Shown piece by piece: positions 1 to 9,405 of a stretch of 64,000 nt of DNA (positions are counted from its first letter, which is position 1; each line of letters begins with the position of its first letter). Below the pieces are notes generated by a model. The model saw only the letters and a list, made by a program, of their open reading frames with translations. It was not told the origin of the DNA and did not search any database. The position numbers and the translations under genes were made by a program. The stretch is from positions 1 to 64,000 of the forward strand of contig NZ_JAHKQI010000009.1 of assembly GCF_018860975.1 (NCBI RefSeq). The letters are read 5' to 3'. Source of the stretch: Lentibacter algarum (GTDB lineage Bacteria > Pseudomonadota > Alphaproteobacteria > Rhodobacterales > Rhodobacteraceae).

Positions 1-117
1 TCAAACTTTTCCTTAGCCATACGTTGGCGCCCCTTATGTTGTGGTCCGTCTCATACGAAACCAATGATTATCTGTGCGGGCGTTTATTGCCTTATTCACG
101 AGAAATCAAGGCTTCGT

Positions 118-669
118 TTACTCAGTTTCGGGTTCTGTAAACCAGCCTTCGCTGGCCTTCTGCTTCAAAAGCCAGCTTTCAAGCATTTTTGACGCATTCT
201 TGGTGAGATTTTCAAGCTGCTGCTCAGCCGATTGTGTCAGTCCGGAGCCGATCACTTGCTCGCCTGAAAGTGATTCCAGAACCAGCAGTTGCTCGGCCTT
301 TTTGTTCAGCTTCACGCCTGCCGCATCATCCCAGACAGTCACCCGCATCACCAGCGCCGACTTGGGGCTCGCAACAACAGGAATACCCGGCTGAGCCAGC
401 ACATAACCCTCGAGTGAAATGCCAAAGTGATAGAGCTTCTCGCCGTCATAGCGCTCAAACCGCTCCGCAATCCGCGCCTTCACAGCCTCGATCCAGCGCT
501 CGTCACTCATCTCGCGGCTCAGCGGGCCTTTTTGAAAATTCGGCGCAATAACAATGTTATGTCCGAGGCGGAAGTTGCCCAGATCAGCCGCTGGCTCATC
601 AAGGTCATTCGGGTTGGTGCAGGCCACAAGAGCGCCCACACAGGCCAAGAGAAAGAATCGACGCAGCAT
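118..669 (-). CDS. Hypothetical lipoprotein
   Basis: A 183-residue protein with a short basic N-terminus, a hydrophobic stretch and a lipobox-like LVAC, so Cys17 is the likely lipidated residue. The rest (about residues 30-180) is soluble, with no catalytic motif I recognise. The last third is rich in Lys, Glu and Leu and looks helical. It is a single gene, divergent from the P450 gene about 100 bp away. I do not recognise a family. Lipoprotein export is fairly sure; the function is unknown. Confidence 0.75.
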   Translation of the reverse strand: MLRRFFLLACVGALVACTNPNDLDEPAADLGNFRLGHNIVIAPNFQKGPLSREMSDERWIEAVKARIAERFERYDGEKLYHFGISLEGYVLAQPGIPVVASPKSALVMRVTVWDDAAGVKLNKKAEQLLVLESLSGEQVIGSGLTQSAEQQLENLTKNASKMLESWLLKQKASEGWFTEPETE

Positions 670-772
670 TTTGCCCCCTAAAAACGTTGCATTGCAGATA
701 TCGTTTTGCCGAAGCTAGTGCAAACCCATGCCGCATCCCTATATTTGAAATAGCAAACAAAGGTGCACATTT

Positions 773-2170
773 ATGACTCCTCACCCTCCTGCGAGCCCTC
801 CACCCAGTTTTCCTACCCGTGTGCCTGCCCGTGTTCCTGCCCGTGTGCCACTGGTGACAGAACCCGCAAGTATCCTCAAAAGTCTACTCCTCGCGCGGCG
901 CAACTTACTGGCAATTCTGCCGGACATCGCAACCAAGCAGGCAGTGGTTTCGGGCAAAACGGGCGTGCGCTGGCATATGCTGATGGATCCGGACGCAATC
1001 CGCCGTGTGCTTCTGGAAGATCTCGAGAATTACCCCAAATCCGATGCAACCAAGAACATCCTCCGCCCCGCCATCGGCGAAAGCCTGTTTATCGCGGAAG
1101 GCGCGCATTGGCGCTGGCAAAGACGCGCCGCCGCGCCGGTGTTTTCGCACCGTAACGTCACCGCACTCGCCCCTGTGATGAGTGCCGCTGCCGAGGCGAC
1201 ATTAGCCCGTATCTCATCTGCGAAGGGCCGCCCCGTCGAGATATACGACGAAATGGTTCGTGCCACTTTTGAAGTGATCACCAATGTCACGCTCTCGGGC
1301 AGCGACACCTTTGATGCCGCCGAAGTGCATGCGGCCATCGACGCCTATATCGCTGCGGCTGGCAAAGTCTCGCTGTTTGATATTCTCGGCCTGCCGCAGT
1401 GGCTCCCGCGCCCGGGGCGGTTACGCGGCGGCGGCTCACTCAGGCTCATGAAGTCTATCGCCGACAGCGCTGTTACGGCCCGCCGCAGCGCACCCGCGAA
1501 AGACACACCCGATCTACTTGATCTGCTGCTCGACGGCGAAGACCCTGAAACAGGCCGCACCATGAGCACGCCCGAACTGCGCGACAACCTGCTGACATTC
1601 ATCGTCGCTGGCCACGAAACAACCGCCCTCACTCTCAGTTGGGCGCTCTATCTCTGCGCCTTCGATCAAGACATTCAAAAGCGCGCCCGCGATGAGGCCC
1701 AAACCGCCCTACAAGGCCGCACCGCAACGGCGGACGATCTCGGCAAGCTGCCGCTCTGCCGCATGATCATCGACGAAGCCCTGCGCCTCTATCCTCCGGC
1801 TGGCATTCTGTCGCGCACAGCGCAGGTTGACGACACGCTCGCAGGCCGCGAGGTGCGCGCAGGCGACACTGTGATGATCCCGATCTACGCACTGCACCGC
1901 AACGCTCTGCTCTGGAGCGAGCCCGACAGTTTCAACCCCGAGCGCTTTGCCAACCGCAAAGCCGTTGAGCGTTACGCTTACCTGCCGTTCGGTGACGGGC
2001 CGCGCATCTGCATCGGCGCCAGTTTCGCGTTGCAAGAAGCGGTCATCATCCTTGCAACCTTGCTCTCGCAACGTGTGTTCAAACCCGTAGAAGGCAAAAC
2101 GCCCGAGCCGGTGATGATCCTAACTCTGCGCCCCGAAGGCGGTGTCTGGCTGACTTCAGAGCCAGCCTAG
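773..2170 (+). CDS. Cytochrome P450
   Basis: Haem-thiolate monooxygenase of 465 residues. Visible motifs are the I-helix oxygen-activation motif AGHETTALT, the K-helix ExxR (DEALRLYPP) and the Cys-ligand loop FGDGPRICIG near the C-terminus. There is no fused reductase, so it needs separate redox partners, and none is adjacent. The start has an AAAGGTG ribosome-binding site. The N-terminus is odd: Pro-rich, with a tandem TRVPARVPARVP segment encoded by a nearly exact 12-base repeat. Its stop codon interleaves with that of convergent soxG (shared CTAG). The substrate cannot be read from the sequence; the shape fits bacterial fatty-acid or terpene-type P450s. Confidence 0.93.
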   Translation: MTPHPPASPPPSFPTRVPARVPARVPLVTEPASILKSLLLARRNLLAILPDIATKQAVVSGKTGVRWHMLMDPDAIRRVLLEDLENYPKSDATKNILRPAIGESLFIAEGAHWRWQRRAAAPVFSHRNVTALAPVMSAAAEATLARISSAKGRPVEIYDEMVRATFEVITNVTLSGSDTFDAAEVHAAIDAYIAAAGKVSLFDILGLPQWLPRPGRLRGGGSLRLMKSIADSAVTARRSAPAKDTPDLLDLLLDGEDPETGRTMSTPELRDNLLTFIVAGHETTALTLSWALYLCAFDQDIQKRARDEAQTALQGRTATADDLGKLPLCRMIIDEALRLYPPAGILSRTAQVDDTLAGREVRAGDTVMIPIYALHRNALLWSEPDSFNPERFANRKAVERYAYLPFGDGPRICIGASFALQEAVIILATLLSQRVFKPVEGKTPEPVMILTLRPEGGVWLTSEPA

Positions 2171-2703
2171 ATCGCGCGCGCCGCTACGCCCTTCATAGCG
2201 CGCTGAAGGTCATGCACCAAAGTGCCTGCCATCGAGCGAAAACCGATGATCTGCCAAGCATCCTTGCTCACCCGCGTTATCGAAACTTGCATGTGAAACA
2301 ACTCCGTGCGCGCCGTTTGACCAACCGCAAACGCCGTATCGCGTATGTCCAATGGCGTGAGCCGCGCCAGCACATCCCGCGCGCCAGCCCCCTCAAGCAG
2401 CACGCGCGCCCATGCGTCTGATTGCTCGGTTACGGCGGCAAACTTGGCAAGCGTTGTAGGCGCCGCAGTGCCTATCAGCATCGCCTGTGCCCGCCCGAAC
2501 CAGACAAGCACGCCGCCTTCAACCGAGGCAGTCTCGCCAGCCGCAGGCCAACGCCCGCCAAACGCCTTCGCCAGGGCCGCCTCTTTGCCCCTATACGGTG
2601 CAATCAGCGTCATTTCGGCGGGCGCAACCTCACTCAGCTTTACACCGCCAATTTCGATCGGCAACAAACCCTCACAGGCTGATTTTGCTTTCAAATCAAT
2701 CAC
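2167..2703 (-). CDS. soxG: Sarcosine oxidase, gamma subunit
   Basis: Small subunit of heterotetrameric sarcosine oxidase, 178 residues. I chose a GTG start at 2703 rather than the upstream in-frame ATG at 2781. GTG has a strong AAGGGGAG eight bases before it, the downstream protein begins IDLKAKSACEGLLP, and it overlaps the soxA stop by only 8 bp. The family folds like the C-terminal part of a GcvT-type domain and has no catalytic residues of its own. It is the last gene of the sox operon, so coupled translation with soxA is likely. Assignment rests on position and the SoxG-like length and C-terminal half. Confidence 0.88.
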   Translation of the reverse strand: MIDLKAKSACEGLLPIEIGGVKLSEVAPAEMTLIAPYRGKEAALAKAFGGRWPAAGETASVEGGVLVWFGRAQAMLIGTAAPTTLAKFAAVTEQSDAWARVLLEGAGARDVLARLTPLDIRDTAFAVGQTARTELFHMQVSITRVSKDAWQIIGFRSMAGTLVHDLQRAMKGVAARAI

Positions 2704-5626
2704 GTGCTCTCTCCCCTTCAGGATCAAGGAACACCGGATGGCAAACCTCGCAAGTCGTCTCGACACCGCGCATGGCGTCAACCATCCGCACAGTCTCGCC
2801 GTGCCTTGCCCGCCCGCCTTTTAAAAATGCGAGGCCAAGAAAGCTGCCCATCTCCGGCGAAAAGCCAACCGACGTCACATAACCCTGATCATTCTCGCGC
2901 ACGGCCTCGGCTCCGTCCTTATACAAATGTGCACCGGCAGTGATCTGCTTGACCACGCCAACAGGCTTGAGGCCCACAAGCTGCGGCCGTTCGTCGTCTA
3001 ACAGCCCCGGACGCGCTGCCGCACCCTTGCCGTAAAAGTCTTTCTTCTTGCTCATCATCCCCTGCATACCGATGTCAAAAGCCGTCATCCGACCGTCGAT
3101 CTCACCATGGGTGATAAAGCCTTTCTCGATACGCAACACGTTGAGCGCTTCCATGCCGTAAACGCCGCCGCCAAGCCCCTCGGCCCGCTTGCGCAACTCG
3201 GCAAACAAAGCCTCGCCGTAGCGTGAAGGCACTGCCAATTCATAGGCTTGCTCGCCCGAAAACGAGATGCGGAATAGCCGTGCCTTAACACCGCCAACAC
3301 TGACATCACCACAGGCCATAAACGGCCAGCTCTCGCCGTCAATCGGCGCATCAAGCAAACCGTTGAGCAGCTCGCGCGACTTTGGCCCCGCCACGGCAAA
3401 CTGCGCCCAGTGCTCGGTGACCGAGGTAAAGCGCACATCAAGTTTGCGTTTCACCCCCTGCGTAATAAGCTCCATATGGCTCATCACTTGGCCCGCCGCA
3501 GCTGTGGTGGTGGTCATCACAAAGTGATCCTCCGCCAAACGCGCCGTGGTGCCGTCATCCATCACATGCCCGTCTTCACGCAGCATCAGCCCGTAGCGCA
3601 CCCGCCCGACCTTCAAAGTCGAAAACATGTTGGTGTAGAGAAAATCCAACAACGCGCCAGCGTCGGGGCCTTTGATGTCAATCTTGCCCAGCGTCGAAAC
3701 GTCAGCAACACCAACAGCTTGGCGCACATGCATAACCTCACGATCACAGCTCTGCCGCCACGTTGTCTCGCCACTGCGCGGAAAGTAGGAAGGCCGATAC
3801 CACAAACCTGCCTCGATCATTGGCGCACCGGCTTTCACCGTCAGCTCATGTGAGGTGGTCAACCGCTCGGGTGCAAAGCCCTTGTCCTCAGAGCCCGCCG
3901 CCATCGCCGCAATCGCCACAGGCTGAAACGGCGGTCGGTAAGTCGTCGTGCCTGTCTCCGGAATGCCGCGCCCAGTGGCGTCTGCCAGCACGGCCAATGC
4001 GCCCACGTTGGAGTTCTTGCCTTGGTCGGTCGCCATCCCCTGCGTGGTGTAGCGCTTCATGTGCTCGACCGAGCGGAAGTTCTCGACCGCCGCCTGCTTC
4101 ACATCTTTCACCGAAACATCGTTCTGGAAATCAAGCCAAGCGCGGCCCTTACCCGGCACCGCCCAAAGCGGGCTGATACGGTAGTCCCGCGCCTCGGCAG
4201 CAGGCAAGGCGGGCATCTCGGCCTCAACGCCCAAACCGTCCAGAGCCGCCAAAGCGGCCCCCGCGCCCTCACCCAGGCAAGCCGCCGTCGAGAACACGCC
4301 GTTGCACGCCCCCGCCGCGATCATCCCCGGAACCATACCAGCACGTGGCACAAAGGCGGCGATCGCCTCATCCCAGTCAGGCCGCCCGCTCATATGACAC
4401 GTCAGGTGCAGCGTCGGGTTCCAGCCCCCTGACATCGCCAAGCAATCAGCCTGCACCTTATCAATGCCGGAGGCGCGCGAAATACTCACCGCCTCAAGCG
4501 CCTTGCGCCCCTCGCTGCCGCAGACATGCGCACCTGCGTAAAACGGCACAGGCAGGTCTGTCGTTGCATCAGGCCGGCTGTCAATCAGCGCACTCACATG
4601 CACACCTGCCGCCAGCAAATCAGCCGCCGTATCATGGGCGCTGTCGTTGTTGCCAAACACCGCAACCGCCTTGCCCGGCGCAACATTCCAGCGGTTCACA
4701 TAAGAGCGCACCGCGCTGGCCAGCATAATTCCCGGCCTGTCGTTGTTCTGAAAGGCCACTGGCCGCTCCAATGCACCCGCCGCCAAAACAGCCCGCTTCG
4801 CCGCAATCCGCCAGAAGCACTCTTTCGGCAGATCAGCCGCCACAACACCATGATGTCCGACCCGCTCCAGAGCGCCGTAAGTGCCGCCGTCATAGGCCCC
4901 CGTCACGCTGGTTCGTGTCATAATCCGCACGTTGGCCATGCCCTGCAGTCGAGCAACCGTCGCTTCAGCCCAGTCGCGCGCAGGCACACCGTCGATCTCG
5001 CCACTCTCAGAGAGCAACCGCCCGCCAAGAACACTGTCTTCCTCCGCCAGGATCACATCAACGCCAGCCTCAGCCGCGGTCAAAGCCGCCATCAAGCCCG
5101 TTGGCCCCGCGCCAATAACCAGCACATCACAATGCGCATAGGCGCGTTCATATTTGTCGGTTACAGCCGCGCCAGACAGCGCACCAAGCCCCGCCGCGCG
5201 GCGAATAACCGGCTCATACAGCTTTTCCCAGAACGCCTTGGGCCACATGAATGTCTTGTAATAAAACCCCGCCCCGAGGAAGGGCGCGCCAAGGTCGTTC
5301 ACGGCCATCACGTCATGCGCCAGCGAGGGCCAGCGGTTCTGTGAGCGGGCCTCAAGCCCTTCGTATATCTCTTGCACTGTCGCGCGCACGTTCGGGTCTT
5401 GGCTGGCGCCATTGCCGATCGTCACCAAAGCGTTTGGCTCCTCCGAGCCCGCCGTCAACACGCCGCGTGGGCGGTGATACTTGAACGATCGCGCCATGAG
5501 CTTGACGCCGTTGGCAAGCAAAGCCGAGGCCAAAGTGTCGCCCTCAAAGCCCGAATACACAGTGCCGTCAAACGTAAAACTCACCGGCTTTTTACGGTTG
5601 ATAAGCCCCTTGCCCGCGATCCTCAT
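2696..5626 (-). CDS. soxA: Sarcosine oxidase, alpha subunit
   Basis: Large subunit (976 residues) of the cytoplasmic enzyme that oxidises sarcosine to glycine, with release of formaldehyde or formation of 5,10-methylene-THF plus H2O2. The N-terminus (about 15-100) resembles a [2Fe-2S]-ferredoxin-like domain without cluster cysteines. The central dinucleotide-binding motif is VLVIGAGPTGLMAA (about 168-181). The last 400 residues form a GcvT-type folate-binding domain, including a MEALNVLRIEKGFI segment. Full length for the family. It overlaps soxD by 4 bp upstream and soxG by 8 bp downstream, so all three are translationally coupled. Confidence 0.97.
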   Translation of the reverse strand: MRIAGKGLINRKKPVSFTFDGTVYSGFEGDTLASALLANGVKLMARSFKYHRPRGVLTAGSEEPNALVTIGNGASQDPNVRATVQEIYEGLEARSQNRWPSLAHDVMAVNDLGAPFLGAGFYYKTFMWPKAFWEKLYEPVIRRAAGLGALSGAAVTDKYERAYAHCDVLVIGAGPTGLMAALTAAEAGVDVILAEEDSVLGGRLLSESGEIDGVPARDWAEATVARLQGMANVRIMTRTSVTGAYDGGTYGALERVGHHGVVAADLPKECFWRIAAKRAVLAAGALERPVAFQNNDRPGIMLASAVRSYVNRWNVAPGKAVAVFGNNDSAHDTAADLLAAGVHVSALIDSRPDATTDLPVPFYAGAHVCGSEGRKALEAVSISRASGIDKVQADCLAMSGGWNPTLHLTCHMSGRPDWDEAIAAFVPRAGMVPGMIAAGACNGVFSTAACLGEGAGAALAALDGLGVEAEMPALPAAEARDYRISPLWAVPGKGRAWLDFQNDVSVKDVKQAAVENFRSVEHMKRYTTQGMATDQGKNSNVGALAVLADATGRGIPETGTTTYRPPFQPVAIAAMAAGSEDKGFAPERLTTSHELTVKAGAPMIEAGLWYRPSYFPRSGETTWRQSCDREVMHVRQAVGVADVSTLGKIDIKGPDAGALLDFLYTNMFSTLKVGRVRYGLMLREDGHVMDDGTTARLAEDHFVMTTTTAAAGQVMSHMELITQGVKRKLDVRFTSVTEHWAQFAVAGPKSRELLNGLLDAPIDGESWPFMACGDVSVGGVKARLFRISFSGEQAYELAVPSRYGEALFAELRKRAEGLGGGVYGMEALNVLRIEKGFITHGEIDGRMTAFDIGMQGMMSKKKDFYGKGAAARPGLLDDERPQLVGLKPVGVVKQITAGAHLYKDGAEAVRENDQGYVTSVGFSPEMGSFLGLAFLKGGRARHGETVRMVDAMRGVETTCEVCHPVFLDPEGERARD

Positions 5627-5895
5627 GCGCTTGCCTCCTCAGCATTTTCAGCCAGTTCGACAGCCAGTATCTCATGCGTCACCGTGTTGCGTGTGACAAC
5701 CAGCCAAGACGTGCAGCCAGAGCCATGATACCAAAGCTCGCGCGTCGGCCCCGCGGGGTTGTCGCGGTTGTGCAAATAGTCGTCCCACTCTTGCGCGCTC
5801 GCCGCTTCGGAGGGATAGGCTAAAGCCAAAGCCGCCCCCTTGTAGGTGAACTCCCGAAGATCTCTCTCGCCGCAAAGCGGACAGGCAATACGCAT
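5623..5895 (-). CDS. soxD: Sarcosine oxidase, delta subunit
   Basis: The 90-residue zinc-binding subunit of heterotetrameric sarcosine oxidase. The N-terminal RIACPLCGERD supplies a CxxC pair, and the later GSGCTSWLVVTRNTVTHEI segment supplies further Cys and His, matching the family's Cys/His zinc site. The start is preceded by AAAGGAAC. It ends in a 4-bp overlap with soxA. In the known enzymes SoxD is structural and does not touch the substrate. Confidence 0.95.
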   Translation of the reverse strand: MRIACPLCGERDLREFTYKGAALALAYPSEAASAQEWDDYLHNRDNPAGPTRELWYHGSGCTSWLVVTRNTVTHEILAVELAENAEEASA

Positions 5896-5908
5896 CTCTA
5901 TTGTTCCT

Positions 5909-6334
5909 TTAACATCTGGTCAGCTTGCCGCCGCCCAGCATTTTACCCGAGTTCAAGCCGATCGCGATGGAAATGCTCCCACCCGCATCAACAAACCTGC
6001 GGGTCGCAGCCCCCTTGCGGCAAAACTTCCGTCCAAAGGTTTTGACGAACCGCTGTTGATAGCTCAGGTTCGGGTCCTGATTCATGCCGATTTCAGCCGC
6101 AGCCTGACTCTTGGCACGCGTCATAAAGACAACAGTGTTGCCCTGCGACGTTGCCGCCGTCAGCCGCACTCCAGGGATAATATCTTTTCCCAGGCTCTTT
6201 TGCGCGCGCCCGAGAACCTCACTCATTTTTGGCACAAGATGCGCGTCAGGCGGCGGGCTACCAAACTTGCCGCCGGCCTGCGCGGGCAAGGCCAAAGCCA
6301 GAGTGACAATTGCAGGTGCAAAAAGCTTGATCAC
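5909..6334 (-). CDS. Hypothetical exported protein inside the sox operon
   Basis: A 141-residue protein with a clear Sec signal peptide (MIKLFAPAIVTLALALPAQA, cleavage after AQA) and a small basic mature domain. It has two cysteines, in RKFCRKG and at the very C-terminus (LTRC), which could form a disulfide. It starts at GTG, eight bases after AAGGAA. It sits 12 bp after soxB and 13 bp before soxD, so it must be co-transcribed with genes for a cytoplasmic enzyme. This is not a usual sox gene (the expected companions are glyA, purU or folD). I do not recognise a family. Confidence 0.8.
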   Translation of the reverse strand: MIKLFAPAIVTLALALPAQAGGKFGSPPPDAHLVPKMSEVLGRAQKSLGKDIIPGVRLTAATSQGNTVVFMTRAKSQAAAEIGMNQDPNLSYQQRFVKTFGRKFCRKGAATRRFVDAGGSISIAIGLNSGKMLGGGKLTRC

Positions 6335-6346
6335 GTTAGATTTCCT

Positions 6347-7600
6347 TTAGTGCAAATTGTGCTGGCTGCCAGTGGTCTCTTCGTCCATCAGCCCGCGTCC
6401 GGTTTCAAAACGGTCAAGCCGGTGGCGCGCCGTGTATTCGTGCGACTGCCCCGTCGCCATGAGATGCGCCATGCAATAGCCCGAGGCCGGAACCGCCTTG
6501 AAACCGCCGTAGCACCAGCCGGTGTTTACAAACAGCCCGTCAACATGCGTCTGGTCCATGATAAAACTGCCATCAGGGCTCATATCCATGATCCCGCCCC
6601 AAGAGCGCAATACCTTGGCCTTGCCGATCATCGGCATCAGGCACATCGCGGCTTCCATCACATGTTCCTTGGTCGGCAGGTTCCCGCGTTGCGCATAGGA
6701 AGCGTAGAAATCAAGATCGCCGCCAAACACCAAGCCGCCCTTGTCTGACTGGCTGATATACATGTGGCCCATGCCGAAGGTGACGACATTGTCCAAAACG
6801 GGCTTCAGCCCTTCAGTGACAAACGCCTGCAACACATGGCTCTCGACAGGCAGGCGCATCCCCGCCATCGCAGCAACCTGTGAAGAGCGCCCCGCCACGA
6901 CCATACCAACTTTCTTGGCCTTGATCGCCCCGCGCGTCGTCTGCACGCCTTTGACCACACCGTTTTCAATGTCGATGCCCGTGACTTCACAGTTCTGTAT
7001 GAGATCAACCCCGCGCTGGTCGGCTCCGCGTGCATAGCCCCAAGCCACGGCATCATGCCGCGCCGTGCCGCCGCGCTTGTGATACAACCCGCCGTAAATC
7101 GGAAAGCGGATGTTGTCGTAGTTCAGGTAAGGCAACTTTTGTTTGAGCTCGGCAGGGCTGAGAAACGCCGCATCATCGCCCTGAGACAGCATCATGTTGC
7201 CGCGCCGCATAACGGCATCGCGCTGCCCGTCGGAATGCACGAGGTTGATGATCCCGCGTTGCGACATCATCGCGTTGTAATTCAAATCCTGCTCCAGCCC
7301 CTCCCAAAGCTTGAGCGAATGGCTGTAAAACTGCGAGTTGCCTTCCATCATATAGTTGGCACGCACAATCGTCGTGTTGCGGCCGACATTGCCGCCGCCA
7401 AGATAACCCTTCTCGAGCACAGCGATGTTGGTCATCCCGTGGTTTTTGGCAAGGTAATAGGCCGTGGAAAGCCCATGCCCTCCGCCGCCGATGATGATTG
7501 CATCATATTCGGGCTTAGGCGCAGGGTCGCGCCAGTGCGGAGACCAGCCTTTGTTGCCGGTCAGGCCTTCTTTCAGAACGCGAAGCGCAGAAAAGCGCAT
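6347..7600 (-). CDS. soxB: Sarcosine oxidase, beta subunit
   Basis: Catalytic FAD/FMN subunit, 417 residues. I set the start at the ATG at 7600, which follows AAGGGGGAAGAAT; an upstream in-frame ATG at 7648 has no such site and adds a basic tail unlike the family. The Rossmann FAD motif is IIIGGGGHGLSTAYY (about 36-50). The conserved GGTARHDAVAWGYARGA segment (about 178-194) is where the covalent FMN-linking His of this family lies or is close by. The C-terminal MDMSPDGSFIMDQT and GGFKAVPASG match substrate and flavin contacts of the DAO family. First gene of the sox operon. Confidence 0.96.
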   Translation of the reverse strand: MRFSALRVLKEGLTGNKGWSPHWRDPAPKPEYDAIIIGGGGHGLSTAYYLAKNHGMTNIAVLEKGYLGGGNVGRNTTIVRANYMMEGNSQFYSHSLKLWEGLEQDLNYNAMMSQRGIINLVHSDGQRDAVMRRGNMMLSQGDDAAFLSPAELKQKLPYLNYDNIRFPIYGGLYHKRGGTARHDAVAWGYARGADQRGVDLIQNCEVTGIDIENGVVKGVQTTRGAIKAKKVGMVVAGRSSQVAAMAGMRLPVESHVLQAFVTEGLKPVLDNVVTFGMGHMYISQSDKGGLVFGGDLDFYASYAQRGNLPTKEHVMEAAMCLMPMIGKAKVLRSWGGIMDMSPDGSFIMDQTHVDGLFVNTGWCYGGFKAVPASGYCMAHLMATGQSHEYTARHRLDRFETGRGLMDEETTGSQHNLH

Positions 7601-7752
7601 ATTCTTCCCCCTTGCCGATCGGCGGCGTGTTTTAACCAACTCAAACAATTCTTTGCCAGACTAGCAAGACCATCCCGTCAGCAATCACTCCTTTTCGACA
7701 AGAAATATCAAACCTACGACTTTAAGTTCAGCTTCGCCGCTACGCTCTGCAA

Positions 7753-7786
7753 ACGCAAAAGGGCGGCCTATTGCAAGCCGCCCTCC
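7753..7786 (-). terminator. Intrinsic terminator of gdhA
   Basis: Read on the minus strand: an 8-bp perfect GC-rich stem (AGGGCGGC pairing with GCCGCCCT), a 9-base loop, then TTTTGCG. It lies about 27 bp past the gdhA stop and insulates it from soxB. Confidence 0.8.
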
Positions 7787-7812
7787 GTAAGATCGTTGTG
7801 TTGCGAGCGGCG

Positions 7813-9243
7813 CTAGAGCCCTTTCGCACGGTAGCTTGCGGCAACCTTGGTGATCGCGACGATGTAAGACGCCATGCGCAGATCAGGCACATCGTCACGG
7901 CCATGCCAAACTTCGCGCATATCCTGATAGGCCGCGCGCATCGTGTCATCGAGGCCCGAGCGTACCAGCTCAAGCTCTCCCGCGCCGCGCAGGTATTTGT
8001 CTTTGAACTTCGGCGACATTGACCAAGCATCGCCAAGATAGCGATCAAGCCGCTCAAGCTCGTCGACAACAAGCTGGTGGCGCGATTCTTCCTGCCGGCG
8101 GTTCATGCGTCCAAAGCGTATGTGGCTCAGGTTTTTGACCCACTCGAAGTAGGAAACCGTAACACCACCCGCGTTAGCATACATATCAGGGATGATAACC
8201 ACACCTTTGTTGCGCAAAATATCGTCCGCACCCGCTGTCACGGGGCCATTGGCAGCCTCGATAATCAGCGGCGCCTTGATCTTGTCAGCGTTGCGAAGAT
8301 TGATAACCCCTTCTAGCGCCGCAGGAATGAGAATGTCGCAGGCCTCTTCAAGCACACTCGCGCCCTCGGCAACATGTTTGGCGTCGGGGTAACCCGTCAC
8401 ACCGCCGTTCTTGCCGATCCACGCATGCACCGCGTCAACATCTATCCCCTTCGGGTTCACCAGCGCACCGTCGCGCTCGATGATACCGGTTATGAGGCAG
8501 CCGTCTTCCTCCGACAAAAACTTTGCCGCATGGTAGCCCACATTGCCAAGCCCCTGCACAATCACCCGCTTGCCTTCAAGCGTGCCTTCGAGGTTGGCTT
8601 TGGCAATATCTTCCGGGTGGCGGAAAAACTCTTGCAGCGCATATTGCACGCCACGGCCCGTCGCTTCGGTGCGGCCTTGAATGCCCCCCGCGTTGATAGG
8701 CTTGCCGGTCACACAAGCAGCGGCGTTGATATCGGTGGTGTTCATCCGCCGATACTGGTCAGCAATCCACGCCATCTCGCGTTCGCCCGTGCCCATGTCA
8801 GGCGCAGGCACGTTCTGGGAGGGGTTGATAAGGTCACGCTTGGCGAGTTCATAAGCAAAGCGACGGGTGATCAGCTCAAGCTCGTGCTCGTCATACTGGC
8901 GCGGATCAATGCACAGCCCGCCTTTTGAGCCACCAAACGGTGCTTCAACCAACGCGCATTTGTAAGTCATTAGCGCCGCAAGCGCCTCAACCTCGTCCTG
9001 ATTGACGCCCAGCGCATAGCGAATACCGCCTTTGACCGGCTCCATATGCTCGGAGTGAACCGAACGATAGCCGGTAAACGTCTGGATTTGCCCACGCAGC
9101 CGCACACCAAAGCGCACCGTATAGGTGGCATTGCAGACTCTGATCTTCTCTTCCAGCCCGGGCGGGAGATCCATCACGGAAACCGCGCGGTTAAACATCA
9201 TATCTACGCTCTCGCGAAAGGACGGCTCGTTGGTAGTACTCAT
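7813..9243 (-). CDS. gdhA: Glutamate dehydrogenase (Glu/Leu/Phe/Val family)
   Basis: Oxidative deamination of glutamate to 2-oxoglutarate with NAD(P), 476 residues. The ATG at 9243 follows AAGGGAGAAAGC; the open frame continues to 9471 but that extension is not family-like. The catalytic segment KGGIRYALGVNQDEVEALAALMTYKCALVEAPFGG is split here as GGIRYALG, then MTYKCALVEAPFGGSKGG with the active Lys. The NAD-binding motif is VIVQGLGNVGYHAAKF. Length fits the hexameric class near 420-480 residues. Monocistronic with its own terminator. Cofactor preference cannot be told by eye. Confidence 0.94.
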   Translation of the reverse strand: MSTTNEPSFRESVDMMFNRAVSVMDLPPGLEEKIRVCNATYTVRFGVRLRGQIQTFTGYRSVHSEHMEPVKGGIRYALGVNQDEVEALAALMTYKCALVEAPFGGSKGGLCIDPRQYDEHELELITRRFAYELAKRDLINPSQNVPAPDMGTGEREMAWIADQYRRMNTTDINAAACVTGKPINAGGIQGRTEATGRGVQYALQEFFRHPEDIAKANLEGTLEGKRVIVQGLGNVGYHAAKFLSEEDGCLITGIIERDGALVNPKGIDVDAVHAWIGKNGGVTGYPDAKHVAEGASVLEEACDILIPAALEGVINLRNADKIKAPLIIEAANGPVTAGADDILRNKGVVIIPDMYANAGGVTVSYFEWVKNLSHIRFGRMNRRQEESRHQLVVDELERLDRYLGDAWSMSPKFKDKYLRGAGELELVRSGLDDTMRAAYQDMREVWHGRDDVPDLRMASYIVAITKVAASYRAKGL

Positions 9244-9405
9244 GTTGCTTTCTCCCTTAGACAGCCTGAAAACTGCTGCGCCTACACACATAGCGTGATG
9301 ATGGGCGCGACTCAGGCCAGTGTGCCCATTTGTTGCACCGATAATGAGAATGGCCAACAGGTCTTTCGAAATAGTTGAAACCGCCAAAATCCAACCGCGG
9401 TTAAA

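Noticed and set aside
4526-5344. Long plus-strand open frame (272 codons) opposite soxA
   Set aside because: Antisense shadow of a well-supported gene. It has no ribosome-binding site or family motif, and its Arg/His/Pro-rich make-up is typical of antisense frames in GC-rich DNA.
5846-6748. Plus-strand open frame of 300 codons across soxD, the exported protein and soxB
   Set aside because: It runs through three supported minus-strand genes and has no motif; it reflects codon bias of the opposite strand.
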